From NCBI GenBank assembly GCA_003158475.1, contig PMJR01000036.1, positions 17,164 to 75,757 of the forward strand: 58,594 bases of DNA, written 5' to 3'. Shown one piece after another: positions 20,835 through 30,480 of this stretch. The notes under the pieces were generated by a model. It had not been told where the DNA came from and ran no database searches. It saw nothing but the letters and a program-made list of their open reading frames with translations. The stretch comes from Ignavibacteriota bacterium (lineage in GTDB: Bacteria > Bacteroidota > Ignavibacteria > UBA10030 > UBA6906). A program made the translations under genes and the position numbers. Each line of letters starts with the position of its first letter. The stretch's first letter is position 1.

Positions 20835-21385
20835 AGAACCTGCGCGTGGCACGCCGGTACGCCGGCGCTTTGATGGATATCGCAGAGGCCGGGAAGACGA
20901 TCGACCGGACCGCAGGGGATCTTGAGACCATCGCCTCCGCCCTCCGCGGATCACGCGAACTGTGGCTTCTCACGCAGAGCCCCGTGGTCTCTCCCGTCAA
21001 GAAAGCGGCCGTCTTCAGGGCGGTGTTTGTCGCACGGGTCGGCGAAGGGACGATGAAATTCATCGACCTTGTCATCGCCAAGCAGCGCGAAAAACATCTT
21101 CCCGAAATTGTCGAGCAGTTCTCCCTCCTCAGGGACGAGAAGATGGGGATTGTCAGCGTCAGCGTCACCTCCGCCGTCGAATTCACCCCCTCCCAGGAAA
21201 AAGACCTGGGCAGCGAGCTGGAGCGGTACACGAAGAAGAAAGTCCGTATCCGGATCACCGTAGACAAGGCGATCAAAGCCGGACTCGTCGTCCGTATCGG
21301 CGACACTGTGCTGGATGCCAGCATGCGCCGCCAGCTCGAACTCCTGAAGGCCAGGTTCCTTGAGGGCGGGCCCTCCACGAATTGA
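20831..21385 (+). CDS. atpH: ATP synthase F1 subunit delta
   Basis: The 184-residue subunit links F1 to the peripheral stalk. It opens with the family pattern VARRYAGALMDIA, a helical N-terminal domain, and ends with the conserved GLVVRIGDTVLDASMRRQL. The start is fixed by the ATGA overlap with atpF. atpA begins 24 nt downstream. Confidence 0.93.
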   Translation: MKNLRVARRYAGALMDIAEAGKTIDRTAGDLETIASALRGSRELWLLTQSPVVSPVKKAAVFRAVFVARVGEGTMKFIDLVIAKQREKHLPEIVEQFSLLRDEKMGIVSVSVTSAVEFTPSQEKDLGSELERYTKKKVRIRITVDKAIKAGLVVRIGDTVLDASMRRQLELLKARFLEGGPSTN

Positions 21386-21409
21386 ACTGAACTCACAAGG
21401 ATTGCACAA

Positions 21410-22966
21410 ATGGAAGAAGTCAGGCCAGACGAAGTCTCCGAGATTCTCAGAAAGCAACTCTCCGGTTTCGAAAAGGAAGTCGACGTCTACGACGTAGGCA
21501 CCGTGCTCCAGATCGGTGACGGCGTCGCGCGCGTCTATGGCCTTTCCCACGCCATGATGAGCGAGCTGGTGGAGTTCCCTCATGGTGTGTTCGGCATGGT
21601 GTTGAACCTGGAAGAAGACAACGTCGGATGCATTCTCTTCGGCGAAAGCCGCGAAATCAGTGAAGGGGACACGGTCAAGCGGACCGGGCGAGTCGCCTCC
21701 ATGCCCGTCGGCGAGCAAATGCTCGGGCGGGTGGTCAACCCGCTGGGCCAGCCCATCGACGGCCGCGGGCCGGTCAAGACCGAAAAGCTCTCCCCGATTG
21801 AACGGAAAGCCCTCGGCGTCATACAGCGCCAGCCCGTGAAGGAGCCGCTGCAGACAGGGCTGAAGGCTGTGGACGGCATGATTCCGATCGGGCGCGGACA
21901 ACGCGAGCTGATCATCGGCGACAGGCAGACGGGGAAAACCGCGATCGCGCTTGACACGATCATCAACCAGAAATACTCTCATACGGAGAGGGCGAAGCGC
22001 GAAGGGGTCAAGCCGGTCTACTGCATCTATGTCGCCGTGGGACAGAAGAGCTCCACGGTTGCACAGGTGGTCGACAAGCTCCAGCAGGAGGGGGCGATGG
22101 AGTACACAACCATCATCGCGGCGACTGCCGCCGATCCCGCGCCGATGCAGTTCATCGCGCCGTATTCGGGGGCGACGCTCGGAGAGTACTTCCGCGACAG
22201 CGGCCGCCACGCACTCGTCGTCTATGACGACCTGACCAAGCAGGCACAGGCGTACCGGCAGGTCTCCCTCCTGCTCCGGCGCCCGCCGGGACGGGAAGCG
22301 TATCCCGGGGACATATTCTACCTCCACTCGCGGCTCCTGGAACGGGCCTCCAAGCTTAGCGACGAGCTCGGCGGAGGGAGCCTCACGGCGCTCCCGGTGA
22401 TCGAAACCCAGGCGGGGGACGTCTCCGCCTATATACCCACGAACGTCATATCGATCACCGACGGGCAGATCTACCTCGAGCCAGGGATGTTCAACTCGGG
22501 GATCCGCCCGGCGATCAACGTCGGCATCTCCGTCTCCCGCGTCGGTGGAAACGCGCAGATCAAGGCGATGAAAAAAGTGGCGGGGAGTCTCCGGATAGAC
22601 CTTGCCCAGTACCGGGAGTTGGAGGCATTCGCGAAATTCGGATCGGACCTGGACAAGTCCACGCTCGCCCAGCTCCGCCGGGGCTCGCGGCTCGTCGAAC
22701 TCCTCAAACAGGGACAGTTCGTCCCGATGCCGGTCGAAAAACAGGTCGTCAGCCTCTTTGCCGGCACGAACGGTTTTCTGGATGAGGTCCCACTGGAGCA
22801 CGTCGCCCGTTTCGAAAGGGAGCTGCTCGAGCTCATGGACCTGAAGTATGCGGATCTCCTCGGGTCCATCTCAGGGACGAAGGACCTGGGCACGGACATC
22901 GCGCAGCGTCTGAAAGATGTCCTTCGTCAGTTCACGGATTCGTTCAAGGCCGCCATCAAGGCTTGA
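21410..22966 (+). CDS. atpA: ATP synthase F1 subunit alpha
   Basis: The 518-residue regulatory nucleotide-binding subunit of the F1 head contains the P-loop GDRQTGKTA, the downstream [13 protein letters not shown] segment, and the signature [21 protein letters not shown]. Length and order are typical. The catalytic beta subunit (atpD) and epsilon (atpC) are not encoded anywhere in this window. Confidence 0.97.
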   Translation: MEEVRPDEVSEILRKQLSGFEKEVDVYDVGTVLQIGDGVARVYGLSHAMMSELVEFPHGVFGMVLNLEEDNVGCILFGESREISEGDTVKRTGRVASMPVGEQMLGRVVNPLGQPIDGRGPVKTEKLSPIERKALGVIQRQPVKEPLQTGLKAVDGMIPIGRGQRELIIGDRQTGKTAIALDTIINQKYSHTERAKREGVKPVYCIYVAVGQKSSTVAQVVDKLQQEGAMEYTTIIAATAADPAPMQFIAPYSGATLGEYFRDSGRHALVVYDDLTKQAQAYRQVSLLLRRPPGREAYPGDIFYLHSRLLERASKLSDELGGGSLTALPVIETQAGDVSAYIPTNVISITDGQIYLEPGMFNSGIRPAINVGISVSRVGGNAQIKAMKKVAGSLRIDLAQYRELEAFAKFGSDLDKSTLAQLRRGSRLVELLKQGQFVPMPVEKQVVSLFAGTNGFLDEVPLEHVARFERELLELMDLKYADLLGSISGTKDLGTDIAQRLKDVLRQFTDSFKAAIKA

Positions 22967-22967
22967 C

Positions 22968-23843
22968 ATGCCGACACTGCGCGAGGTCCGGAGCCGCATC
23001 AGTGGCGTTCAGAAGACGCGGAAGATCACGCGGGCGATGAAGATGGTCGCGGCGTCGAAACTCCGGAGGGCGCAGTCCCGGATTATTGCGGCCCGCCCCT
23101 ACGCGCGCAAGATGAAGGAGCTACTCGGGGATCTTGCGCAGATGGCCGAAATTCAGACGGCCGATCTGATTGCGCCGCGCGAGGTGAAAAACCTGGCCCT
23201 TGTTGTGGTCACATCCGACCGGGGTTTCTGCGGCCCGTTCAACGCGACCCTGATCAGAGCAGCCCAGGGTCATATTGCCGCCCAGCCCGCCGGAGTCAAC
23301 GTCAGGCTGATATGCATCGGGAAGAAGGGTGTGGATTACTTCGGGAAGAGGGGATACAGCCTGACAGGCCGGCATGTGGGAGTGTACGGCAATCTGGCAT
23401 TCTCATTTGTACAGTCTCTTGCTGGAGAGATCATCGCGCGGTACCTGAGAGGCGAATTCGACCGTGTCGACATCATCTACAACGAATTCAAATCGATCTC
23501 CACGCAGCGGATACTGATCGAACAGTTCCTTCCGGTTCCACCCCTCCCCGCATCGCCGGTTGTGCCGAAGAAACCCGTGGATTTCATCTATGAACCTGAC
23601 CGTCTCGGGATCCTCCTTTCGATACTCCCCAGGCACCTCAATTTCCAGATCTGGCGCATCCTCCTGGAATCGAGCACCGCGGAGGAGGGCGCACGAATGG
23701 CGGCGATGGAAAACGCCACAGAGAACGCCCGGGAGATGATCGCCACCCTTCAGCTGCAGTACAACAAGGCACGGCAGACCGCCATTACCAAAGAGCTTCT
23801 GGAGGTCGTTTCCGGGGCCGAAGCCCTTAGAAGCCCCGGATAG
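22968..23843 (+). CDS. atpG: ATP synthase F1 subunit gamma
   Basis: The 291-residue rotary shaft starts with RSRISGVQKTRKITRAMKMV and ends with NATENAREMI...QYNKARQTAITKEL, both diagnostic. The middle Rossmann-like region has SDRGFCGPFNA. ATG 22968 lies 1 nt after the atpA stop. The operon ends here: a strong terminator follows 25 nt downstream instead of atpD. Confidence 0.96.
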   Translation: MPTLREVRSRISGVQKTRKITRAMKMVAASKLRRAQSRIIAARPYARKMKELLGDLAQMAEIQTADLIAPREVKNLALVVVTSDRGFCGPFNATLIRAAQGHIAAQPAGVNVRLICIGKKGVDYFGKRGYSLTGRHVGVYGNLAFSFVQSLAGEIIARYLRGEFDRVDIIYNEFKSISTQRILIEQFLPVPPLPASPVVPKKPVDFIYEPDRLGILLSILPRHLNFQIWRILLESSTAEEGARMAAMENATENAREMIATLQLQYNKARQTAITKELLEVVSGAEALRSPG

Positions 23844-23868
23844 GCGCAGCCCCGGGTGTTTGCGGGTT

Positions 23869-23906
23869 ACGGCCGCCGGAGAACCCTTCCTGCGGCCGTC
23901 CTTTTT
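23869..23906 (+). terminator. rho-independent terminator of the ATP synthase operon
   Basis: ACGGCCGC (23869-23876) pairs with GCGGCCGT (23892-23899) around a 15-nt loop and is followed by CCTTTTT ending at 23906. It lies 25 nt after the atpG stop and before the ffh promoter. Confidence 0.8.
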
Positions 23907-23934
23907 CCGGGGTTATCCGTGCGGCACGGAAGCC

Positions 23935-23963
23935 TTGCATCACAGGGGTGCATTCCGTACCTT
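23935..23963 (+). promoter_or_regulatory. promoter of the ffh-rpsP-rplS cluster
   Basis: TTGCAT (23935-23940), a 17-nt spacer and TACCTT (23958-23963) lie between the ATP synthase terminator and ffh. The predicted leader is about 50 nt and contains a GGAG ribosome-binding site. Confidence 0.5.
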
Positions 23964-24021
23964 AAAGGTCCGTCACGGATTCCGGTGCGTCTGTAAGCCT
24001 TGCCAATGGATGGAGTTAGAG

Positions 24022-25350
24022 ATGTTTGATGAGCTGAGCCGGAAGCTTGAGGGCGTGCTGAAGAAGCTTCGCGGGCAGGGGAAAATCACCGAAGTGAACG
24101 TTGCGGAAACACTTCGGGAGGTCCGACGTGTTCTACTTGATGCGGACGTCAACTTCAAAGTAGCAAAGCAGTTCATTGAAGATGTCCGGAAGAAGGCGCT
24201 CGGTCAGGAAGTGTTGCAGAGCATCACGCCGGGCCAGCTTATCGTCAGGGTCATCCATGAAGAGCTGATAGCTCTCCTGGGCACATCCTCGGCCGCGATT
24301 GCGCAGGCTGCAACCCCACCCACGGTTATTCTGGTCGCGGGTTTGCAGGGATCCGGCAAGACGACATTCTGTGCGAAGCTGGCGCGGCACCTCAAGGAGC
24401 AGGGACGTTACCCGCTCCTGGCGGCTGCGGACATCTACCGCCCCGCCGCGGTGGATCAGCTCATGACGCTGGGGGCAGAGGTCGCACTTCCCGTGTACCA
24501 TGCCGCGGGAGTGTCCCCCGTGGACATTGCCGTCGGGGCGGTCGAGCATGCACGGAAAAACGCCCGGGATGTGGTCATCATCGACACGGCCGGACGCCTG
24601 CACATCGACGAAGAGATGATGAAGGAGGTCGGGGCAATCAAGGCGGCCGTCGCGCCCGACGAGATTCTCTTCGTTGTCGATGCGATGACCGGACAGGATG
24701 CGGTCAACACCGCCCGGGCGTTCAACGAACGACTCAATTTCGACGGCGCCGTCCTCACGAAAATGGATGGCGACGCACGCGGCGGCGCGGCGATTTCACT
24801 GCGCGCCGCGGTGGGGAAGCCGATCAAGTTCATCTCGACCGGCGAGAAGCTCGACGCGCTGGAGAAGTTCCATCCCGACCGGCTCGCCTCCCGCATACTC
24901 GGGATGGGAGACGTTGTCACACTGGTGGAGAAGGCGCAGCAGCAGTTCGACAAAGAGAAAGCGGTCAAGCTCGAAGCCAAACTGCGCAGGTCGCAGTTCA
25001 CGCTTGAAGACTTCCTCGAGCAGCTCCAGGAAGTGAAGAAGATGGGACCGCTCAGCCAGGTGTTGGGCATGCTCCCCGGGATGAACCGGCTTCCCGCGGG
25101 GGCAAACGTCGACGACTCCGCACTCGTCAGGATTGAAGCGATCATCCGGTCGATGACGCACGAGGAACGCCGGACGCCCGCGATCATCAACGGCAGCCGC
25201 CGGAAGCGGATCGCCGCCGGGAGCGGGACGAGCGTACAGGATGTCAACAGGCTCATGAAACAGTACGATCAGATGCAGAAGATGATGAAGACGCTGGGGA
25301 AGGGAGGGGCAAGGGCCCTCAGGGGGATGGGACTCCCCGCAGGAATGTAA
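24022..25350 (+). CDS. ffh: signal recognition particle protein Ffh (SRP54)
   Basis: The 442-residue GTPase binds 4.5S RNA and signal sequences to deliver membrane proteins to FtsY. It has the N-domain, then G-domain motifs LQGSGKTTFCAKLA, DTAGRLHID and TKMDGDARGGAA, and a Met-rich M-domain with GPLSQVLGMLPGM. ATG 24022 was chosen because GGAG sits 6 nt before it and MFDELSRKLEG is the usual start; ATG 24010 in frame is the alternative. It heads the rpsP-khpA-rimM-trmD-rplS series. Confidence 0.97.
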   Translation: MFDELSRKLEGVLKKLRGQGKITEVNVAETLREVRRVLLDADVNFKVAKQFIEDVRKKALGQEVLQSITPGQLIVRVIHEELIALLGTSSAAIAQAATPPTVILVAGLQGSGKTTFCAKLARHLKEQGRYPLLAAADIYRPAAVDQLMTLGAEVALPVYHAAGVSPVDIAVGAVEHARKNARDVVIIDTAGRLHIDEEMMKEVGAIKAAVAPDEILFVVDAMTGQDAVNTARAFNERLNFDGAVLTKMDGDARGGAAISLRAAVGKPIKFISTGEKLDALEKFHPDRLASRILGMGDVVTLVEKAQQQFDKEKAVKLEAKLRRSQFTLEDFLEQLQEVKKMGPLSQVLGMLPGMNRLPAGANVDDSALVRIEAIIRSMTHEERRTPAIINGSRRKRIAAGSGTSVQDVNRLMKQYDQMQKMMKTLGKGGARALRGMGLPAGM

Positions 25351-25392
25351 TCGCGAACCCTACACACACACGAAGAAAGAAGGAGAGCATCA

Positions 25393-25875
25393 GTGGCAGT
25401 ACGTCTAAGGTTGCGCCGGATCGGGAAGAAGAAAATGCCGATGTATCAGATCGTGGCTGCGGACTCCCGGGCGGCACGGAACGGCAAGTTCCTCGAAGTC
25501 ATCGGTCGGTACGAACCGCGGCAGGATCCCATGATCATCGCGACGAACGAGACGCGCGTGTTCCACTGGCTCAAAAACGGTGCGTTGCCGACAGACACCG
25601 TGCGGAGCCTCTTCCAGAGGAACGGCCTTTGGGTCAAGTGGACGCTGACGAAGCAGGGGGCCGATCCTGCGAAGATCGCCTCTGAACTGGAGAAGTTCCA
25701 GGCGGCGCAGGCTGAGAAAAGGCGTCACGACGAAGAACGGCGAGCGCGCCGGCATGCTTCCCGCAAGAAAGTGAAAAAGGGGGAAGGCGCGGCCGAAGCG
25801 GCTCCTGCAGCAGCCCCGGCACCGGCTCCCGCGGTGGCACCCGCTTCATCGGGGGACGCTCCCGCAGGGACGTAA
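25393..25875 (+). CDS. rpsP: 30S ribosomal protein S16 with extended C-terminus
   Basis: Residues 1-80 are a normal S16 (VRLRLRRIGKKKMPMYQIVAAD, then GRYEP). The remaining 80 residues form a charged helix rich in Lys, Arg and Glu, followed by an Ala/Pro-rich tail. Such extensions are common in Bacteroidota-type S16 and are probably disordered or RNA-binding. The start is GTG 25393 with GGAGAG about 6 nt upstream. It lies 42 nt after ffh. Confidence 0.95.
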   Translation: MAVRLRLRRIGKKKMPMYQIVAADSRAARNGKFLEVIGRYEPRQDPMIIATNETRVFHWLKNGALPTDTVRSLFQRNGLWVKWTLTKQGADPAKIASELEKFQAAQAEKRRHDEERRARRHASRKKVKKGEGAAEAAPAAAPAPAPAVAPASSGDAPAGT

Positions 25876-25995
25876 GGATCGATCGGCAACTGTTCTTTTC
25901 CGGTCACAGGCCTGTCATTCGAGAGGTAGAGGTGAACAACGGCCCGGCATCGTCATCCGAGAGTCCGGGGCAATCGTTCGCGGAGGAGGTTTGGA

Positions 25996-26226
25996 ATGAA
26001 GGAGTATCTCGAGTTCATTGCCAGGCATCTCGTCGATCACCCTGAACAGGTGGTCCTCGAAGATCAGGTGCGTGATGACAGGATCATACTCACGCTCCAT
26101 GTCGCCGAATCGGATGTCGGCAAAGTGATCGGCAGGAAGGGCAGGACCGCCCAGGCCATGCGCATCCTCCTTGCTGCTGTGGCCGCACGGGAGGGGAAAC
26201 GAGTCATACTGGAAATCGCGGAGTGA
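25996..26226 (+). CDS. khpA: KH-domain RNA-binding protein KhpA (YlqC family)
   Basis: The 76-residue protein is a single KH domain with the GxxG loop in VIGRKGRTAQAMR. It is found between rpsP and rimM in many bacteria, with roles in RNA chaperoning and cell-wall control in Gram-positives. A strong GGAGGAGG precedes the ATG. The 120-nt gap upstream contains no other gene that I can support. Its TGA overlaps the rimM GTG. Confidence 0.92.
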   Translation: MKEYLEFIARHLVDHPEQVVLEDQVRDDRIILTLHVAESDVGKVIGRKGRTAQAMRILLAAVAAREGKRVILEIAE

Positions 26227-26744
26227 GCACCACCCCTGGCCAGTTGTACGCGGTCGGCACCATTGTCAAGGCGATCGGCATTGCGGGAGAAGTCATCGTT
26301 CAACCGATGACGGACTTCCCGGAGCGGTTCCGGAAGCTCCGGATCGTATGGCTGGGGACGGACGGCGGCCCGGCGTCCGAAGCACGTATCGAGAAGGCCG
26401 TTGTTTCTCCGCGCGGTATCCGGGTGAAGCTCAAAGGGATTGACGACAGGGACGTGGCCGGGCGCCTGCGGGGAAAGATCCTCTTCGTCGATGAGGCGCA
26501 CAGGGCGAAGCTTCCGGAAGGGAAGTATTTCGTGCACGACGTCCTGGGGCTTGCGGTACGGGAGGAAGGCGGCACCGATCTCGGCACGGTGGCCGATGTC
26601 CTCCGCTACCCGGCCAGCGATGTGTACGTTGTGCGGGGAGACAGGGGGGAGATACTCATCCCCGCGGTGAAAGAGTTTGTGCGGTCGGTGGATCTCGGTG
26701 CGCGGACAATGACCGTGCGGCTGATCGAAGGGATGATGGAGTGA
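26223..26744 (+). CDS. rimM: ribosome maturation factor RimM
   Basis: The 173-residue 16S processing factor binds S19 during 30S assembly. It has the N-terminal beta-barrel (VGTIVKAIGIAGEVIVQPMTD) and the C-terminal PRC barrel, with the junction at about residue 95 (KYFVHDVLGL) and the late motif GEILIPAVKEFV. The GTG start overlaps the khpA stop, showing co-translation in the standard cluster. Confidence 0.95.
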   Translation: MSTTPGQLYAVGTIVKAIGIAGEVIVQPMTDFPERFRKLRIVWLGTDGGPASEARIEKAVVSPRGIRVKLKGIDDRDVAGRLRGKILFVDEAHRAKLPEGKYFVHDVLGLAVREEGGTDLGTVADVLRYPASDVYVVRGDRGEILIPAVKEFVRSVDLGARTMTVRLIEGMME

Positions 26745-26760
26745 CAAGGGTGGAGCGACG

Positions 26761-27441
26761 ATGAGGATCGATGTCGTGACGGGGTTCCCCGGCCTCCTCG
26801 CGGGTCCGCTCGATGAGAGCATACTCGGAAAGGCCCGGGAGAAGGGGATCGTCGAGATCGTCGTGCACGATCTCCGTGACTATGCGCCGGACAGACACCG
26901 GACGATCGATGATGCACCGTACGGCGGCGGCGCAGGGATGATCCTGAAAGCGGAACCGGTCTTTGCGCTCATCGAGTCACTCACGAAGCAGCGCCGCTAC
27001 GACGAGGTCATCTATCTCAGCGCCGACGGCGAGCGGTTCACGCAGTCATCCGCCAACGCGCTCTCGATGAAGGGCTCCCTCATACTCCTGTGCGGGCATT
27101 ACAAGGGGATCGACGAGCGGATACGGCAGAGCCTGGTTACGAAAGAGATCTCCATCGGGGACTATGTGCTCACGGGGGGGGAGCTGCCGGCGCTCGTGAT
27201 TATTGACGCCATCGTGCGCCTGATCCCGGGAACGCTGCATGACGGCGAATCGATGCTCACGGATTCGTTTCAGGACGGACTGCTCGACGCGCCGTCCTTC
27301 ACGCGCCCGCCTGAATTCCGGGGGATGCGAGTTCCCGAAGTGCTCCTCTCGGGCAACCACGAAGAAATCGCAGCGTGGCGCATGGCCCAGCGTCGCCGCC
27401 GGACCCAGGAGCGCCGGACAGATTTGATGGAACAAACATAA
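26761..27441 (+). CDS. trmD: tRNA (guanine-N1-)-methyltransferase TrmD
   Basis: The 226-residue SPOUT enzyme makes m1G37 in tRNAs, which prevents +1 frameshifting. Visible are [11 protein letters not shown], the trefoil-knot SAM site [12 protein letters not shown], and [15 protein letters not shown] with its catalytic region. It lies 16 nt after rimM and 23 nt before rplS. Confidence 0.96.
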   Translation: MRIDVVTGFPGLLAGPLDESILGKAREKGIVEIVVHDLRDYAPDRHRTIDDAPYGGGAGMILKAEPVFALIESLTKQRRYDEVIYLSADGERFTQSSANALSMKGSLILLCGHYKGIDERIRQSLVTKEISIGDYVLTGGELPALVIIDAIVRLIPGTLHDGESMLTDSFQDGLLDAPSFTRPPEFRGMRVPEVLLSGNHEEIAAWRMAQRRRRTQERRTDLMEQT

Positions 27442-27464
27442 ACGTCAGTGTACTGGAGAAAGCC

Positions 27465-27806
27465 ATGGAGAAACTGAAGCTTGTCGAGGCAACGCAGATG
27501 AAGACCGGCCTCCCGCCGTTCTCCCCCGGGGACACCGTCAACGTTCACGTGCGTGTCGTCGAAGGGGATAAGGAACGCATACAGCAGTTCCAGGGTGTCG
27601 TCCTCGGCCGGCACGGTTCCGGCATGAATGCAACGTTCACCGTCCGCAAGGTCTCCGACGGCGTGGGGGTCGAGCGCATATTCCCCCTGCATTCCCCCCG
27701 GATCGCCAAGATCGAGAAAATAAAAGACGGCGTGGTCAGGCGCGCCAAACTGTATTACCTCCGCGAACTGGCGAGCAAGGCGATCCGCCAGAAGACCAAC
27801 GCGTGA
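27465..27806 (+). CDS. rplS: 50S ribosomal protein L19
   Basis: The 113-residue protein has [22 protein letters not shown] and [15 protein letters not shown], the L19 signature, and a basic C-terminus ending [11 protein letters not shown]. The ATG is preceded by GGAG with 6-nt spacing. It ends the cluster. A weak 5-bp stem just after the stop (ACGGG/CCCGT) has no proper T-tract. Confidence 0.96.
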   Translation: MEKLKLVEATQMKTGLPPFSPGDTVNVHVRVVEGDKERIQQFQGVVLGRHGSGMNATFTVRKVSDGVGVERIFPLHSPRIAKIEKIKDGVVRRAKLYYLRELASKAIRQKTNA

Positions 27807-27920
27807 CGGGGTTCGTCCCGTTCACAGGCATTGCACACGGCTCTTTTTCCCCCTGATCGGGGTGCCCGTCGAGTTTACCGCCGTCTCTTTCCCCCTCTTC
27901 TTTCGATGAAGAGGATTTGG

Positions 27921-27926
27921 TATATT
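27921..27926 (+). promoter_or_regulatory. -10 box of a probable leaderless promoter for the mqnA-like gene
   Basis: TATATT at 27921-27926 ends 6 nt before the ATG at 27933. The -35 region at 17-nt spacing (TTCTTT, 27898-27903) is poor. The call rests on the match in position and sequence to the better promoters of the GT4 and recN genes. Confidence 0.4.
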
Positions 27927-27932
27927 CCCCCC

Positions 27933-28727
27933 ATGAGCTCCCGCACGCTTATCGGCATACCCGGCGACATCTCCGGCCGCCCATTCCGGGACGTCCTCCG
28001 CTCGGCAGGTGAGTTCGAGGTTGTCCTTGATACGCCGGCGTCCCTCGCACAGCGCCTCGAGCACAGGGGACTGGGCGGTGCTCTTCTTTCCCCGATCGAC
28101 TATGCCAGGAACGCGTCGGAGTATCTCATCGTCCCCGGTTCGGCTGTCTCATCCCAGTCGGGGAACGAGTCCATCGTCATCGTCTTCCGCCAGGGGGTGA
28201 AAGCCGTCAGAACGCTTGCCGTCCAGCCTGTGTCTGCATCCGACATCATACTCGCCAAGATACTCCTTGCCGAGCGGTTCGACATCGAGCCCCGGATCAT
28301 GCCTCTGGCCGGGAGCCTTGACGTCATGCTCGAGCGGGCGGACGCGGCGCTCCTTGCGGGGGATGCGGCGATCGGGAGCGCCCTGGAACGTCCCGAAGCC
28401 CTCGACCTTGTGGAGGAGTGGATCGCCGCAACCGATCTCCCGTACGTGCACGGCTTCTGGTGCGCCCGCGAGAAAGCGCTGACCGATGCGGAGCGGGCCG
28501 TTCTTGGCGGGCTCGGGAGCTGCGCGGACGACCCTTCTCCGGAGGCTGAGGGGCCCTCCCCCTTCGATCTCTTTTGCTATGATTTTCCCGAAAACGTCCA
28601 GGAAGGGATCCGGGAATTCCTCCGCTACGCGTATTACCACGGCATACTCCCCGACGTGCCTGACCTCCGGTTCTTCGGATCTGACGACGCGGACGAATCC
28701 GCCTCCCCACTCTTGAGCCCCAATTGA
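27933..28727 (+). CDS. MqnA/MqnD-family menaquinone biosynthesis protein, MqnA-like
   Basis: The 264-residue protein has the periplasmic-binding-like fold of chorismate dehydratase MqnA. ALLSPIDYAR corresponds to the usual ALIPS.EYAR, and a Ser-rich turn PGSAVSSQSG and a C-terminal LPYVHGFWCARE are also present. MqnA starts the futalosine route to menaquinone. Other futalosine genes are not in the window, and the MqnA motifs are only partly kept (the first strand reads IGIPGDISGRPF), so a divergent paralogue is possible. The ATG at 27933 follows a -10 box by 6 nt, with no Shine-Dalgarno. Confidence 0.7.
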   Translation: MSSRTLIGIPGDISGRPFRDVLRSAGEFEVVLDTPASLAQRLEHRGLGGALLSPIDYARNASEYLIVPGSAVSSQSGNESIVIVFRQGVKAVRTLAVQPVSASDIILAKILLAERFDIEPRIMPLAGSLDVMLERADAALLAGDAAIGSALERPEALDLVEEWIAATDLPYVHGFWCAREKALTDAERAVLGGLGSCADDPSPEAEGPSPFDLFCYDFPENVQEGIREFLRYAYYHGILPDVPDLRFFGSDDADESASPLLSPN

Positions 28728-28752
28728 AAAAGCTCCAAACAATGGGTAGATT
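28724..28752 (+). promoter_or_regulatory. leaderless promoter of recN
   Basis: TTGAAA (28724-28729), a 17-nt spacer and TAGATT (28747-28752) are followed 6 nt later by the recN ATG at 28759, so transcription and translation should begin at about the same base. The -35 overlaps the stop codon of the upstream gene. No LexA-type box was recognised. Confidence 0.6.
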
Positions 28753-28758
28753 ATACAT

Positions 28759-30480
28759 ATGCTGAAGGCCCTCACTATAACGAACTATGCCCTTATCGAA
28801 GAGCTCAACATCGAGTTCTCAAGCGGCCTGGTCATCATTACGGGGGAAACCGGGTCGGGGAAGTCAATCATCATCGATGCCCTCGGCCTGATACTCGGCG
28901 CCCGTAGCAGTGCCGATGTCGTTCGCAAAGGGTCTGACAGGGCCGTCGTCGAAGGGACGTTCCATATCGCCGGGAACGGTAAGCTGCTGCAGATACTCGA
29001 TGGAAACGGCGTCACAGGCACTGACGAGCTCATCGTCCGCCGGGAAATCTCCTCGAAAGGACAGAGCCGGTGCTTCATCGCCGACAGCCCTGCGACACTT
29101 GCGTTCCTGAAACAGGTGGGCGAGTTGCTTGTGGATCTCCACGGCCAGCACGAGCATCAATCCCTTCTCCGGCTCGAGACGCACATTGCAATGCTGGACG
29201 ACTTCGGGGGACTTGACGGCATCGTCGCCGAGTTCCAGGGGGGACGCAGGAAGCTCCGGGGGATAGGCGAAGAGCTGGACGACCTGCGCCGCAGGGAACG
29301 GCAGCTCGCGGAGAAGAGGGAGTTCTACGAATTCCAGATGGCCGAGATCGATGCTGTCGCCCCCCGGGCGGGGGAAGAGGAAGAACTCGGAAGGGAGCTG
29401 AAGATCCTGGAGAACGCCGAGAAGCTCTTCGCGATCACGGGCAGCCTCTACGGCATGCTCTACGATGGGGAGCAATCCGTGCATGACCTCCTTGTTATCG
29501 TCCGGAACCAGCTCCAGGACCTCTCCGGGATCGACAATCAGTTTACGGAGGCTGCGGGGGAATGCGCCTCCGCGGGCGCCGTGGTAAGCGAACTTGCGAA
29601 GTTCATACAGGGGTACAACGCGCGGGTAGAATTCAATCCGGAACGTCTCGACACTCTCCGGGACCGGCTCGGGAAGTTGGCCCTCCTGAAAAGGAAATAC
29701 GGAGGCTCCGTCGAAGCCACTCTCGCCCACAGGGAGAAAATCGGGCAGGAGGTGCGACTGGCTGAGAATTTCAACGAGGTGATCGACCGCCTCACGAGGG
29801 AGCTCAACGAAGCGCGCGAGGCGTGCAGCGCGATCGCGGGGCGTCTTTCGGCCAAGCGACACGACATCGCAAAGAAGGTGGACAGGGCCGTCGTCGAGGA
29901 ACTGGAGAAACTCGGGATCCGGCACGCCAGGTTCACGACCCGGATCCTCCAGACGGAGCTCCCCTCAGGAGGGGAGGGCGCGGACTTTGTCGGCGCCGGC
30001 CGGAAGAATGTCCGTCTCAACCAGCGGGGATACGACGATGTCGAGTTCTTTATCTCCACGAACCTGGGGGAAGAGGAAATGCCCCTCGTCAGGGTTGCCT
30101 CCGGGGGGGAAGTCTCCCGTATTATGCTCGCGCTCAAGAGCATTCTTGCCAAGTCGGATAGACTTCCAGTGCTGATATTCGATGAAATCGACGTCGGGGT
30201 CAGCGGGCGCGTAGCACAGGCTGTCGGCAGGAGTCTGAAAAATCTCTCAAATTTCCATCAGGTCATTGCCATCACGCACCTTCCCCAGATCGCGGGGCTT
30301 GCGGACACGCACTTTGCCGTCGAGAAGACGGAACGGGGAACGAGAACCACCACCGGCATGCGCCGCCTCTCGCTTGACGAGCAGGTGCGCGAAGTAGCAC
30401 GGCTCCTGAGCGGCGCCGAAGTGACGGACGCCGGACTGCTCGGCGCGCGGGAGCTCATGGGCCTCACAGGCCCCGCGTAA
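28759..30480 (+). CDS. recN: DNA repair protein RecN
   Basis: The 573-residue SMC-like ATPase takes part in double-strand-break repair. The N-terminal Walker A is GETGSGKSIIIDALG. Two coiled-coil arms follow (about 150-215 and 320-385). The C-terminal half has the signature VASGGEVSRIMLALKS and Walker B LIFDEIDVGVSGR. Length and motifs are typical. Directly after the TAA begins a multi-hairpin repeat element. Confidence 0.95.
   Translation: MLKALTITNYALIEELNIEFSSGLVIITGETGSGKSIIIDALGLILGARSSADVVRKGSDRAVVEGTFHIAGNGKLLQILDGNGVTGTDELIVRREISSKGQSRCFIADSPATLAFLKQVGELLVDLHGQHEHQSLLRLETHIAMLDDFGGLDGIVAEFQGGRRKLRGIGEELDDLRRRERQLAEKREFYEFQMAEIDAVAPRAGEEEELGRELKILENAEKLFAITGSLYGMLYDGEQSVHDLLVIVRNQLQDLSGIDNQFTEAAGECASAGAVVSELAKFIQGYNARVEFNPERLDTLRDRLGKLALLKRKYGGSVEATLAHREKIGQEVRLAENFNEVIDRLTRELNEAREACSAIAGRLSAKRHDIAKKVDRAVVEELEKLGIRHARFTTRILQTELPSGGEGADFVGAGRKNVRLNQRGYDDVEFFISTNLGEEEMPLVRVASGGEVSRIMLALKSILAKSDRLPVLIFDEIDVGVSGRVAQAVGRSLKNLSNFHQVIAITHLPQIAGLADTHFAVEKTERGTRTTTGMRRLSLDEQVREVARLLSGAEVTDAGLLGARELMGLTGPA

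Noticed and set aside
20951-22801. 616-codon open frame antisense to atpH and atpA
   Set aside because: It mirrors highly conserved ATP synthase genes in a GC-rich genome, has Asp/Arg/His-rich shadow composition and no recognisable domain.
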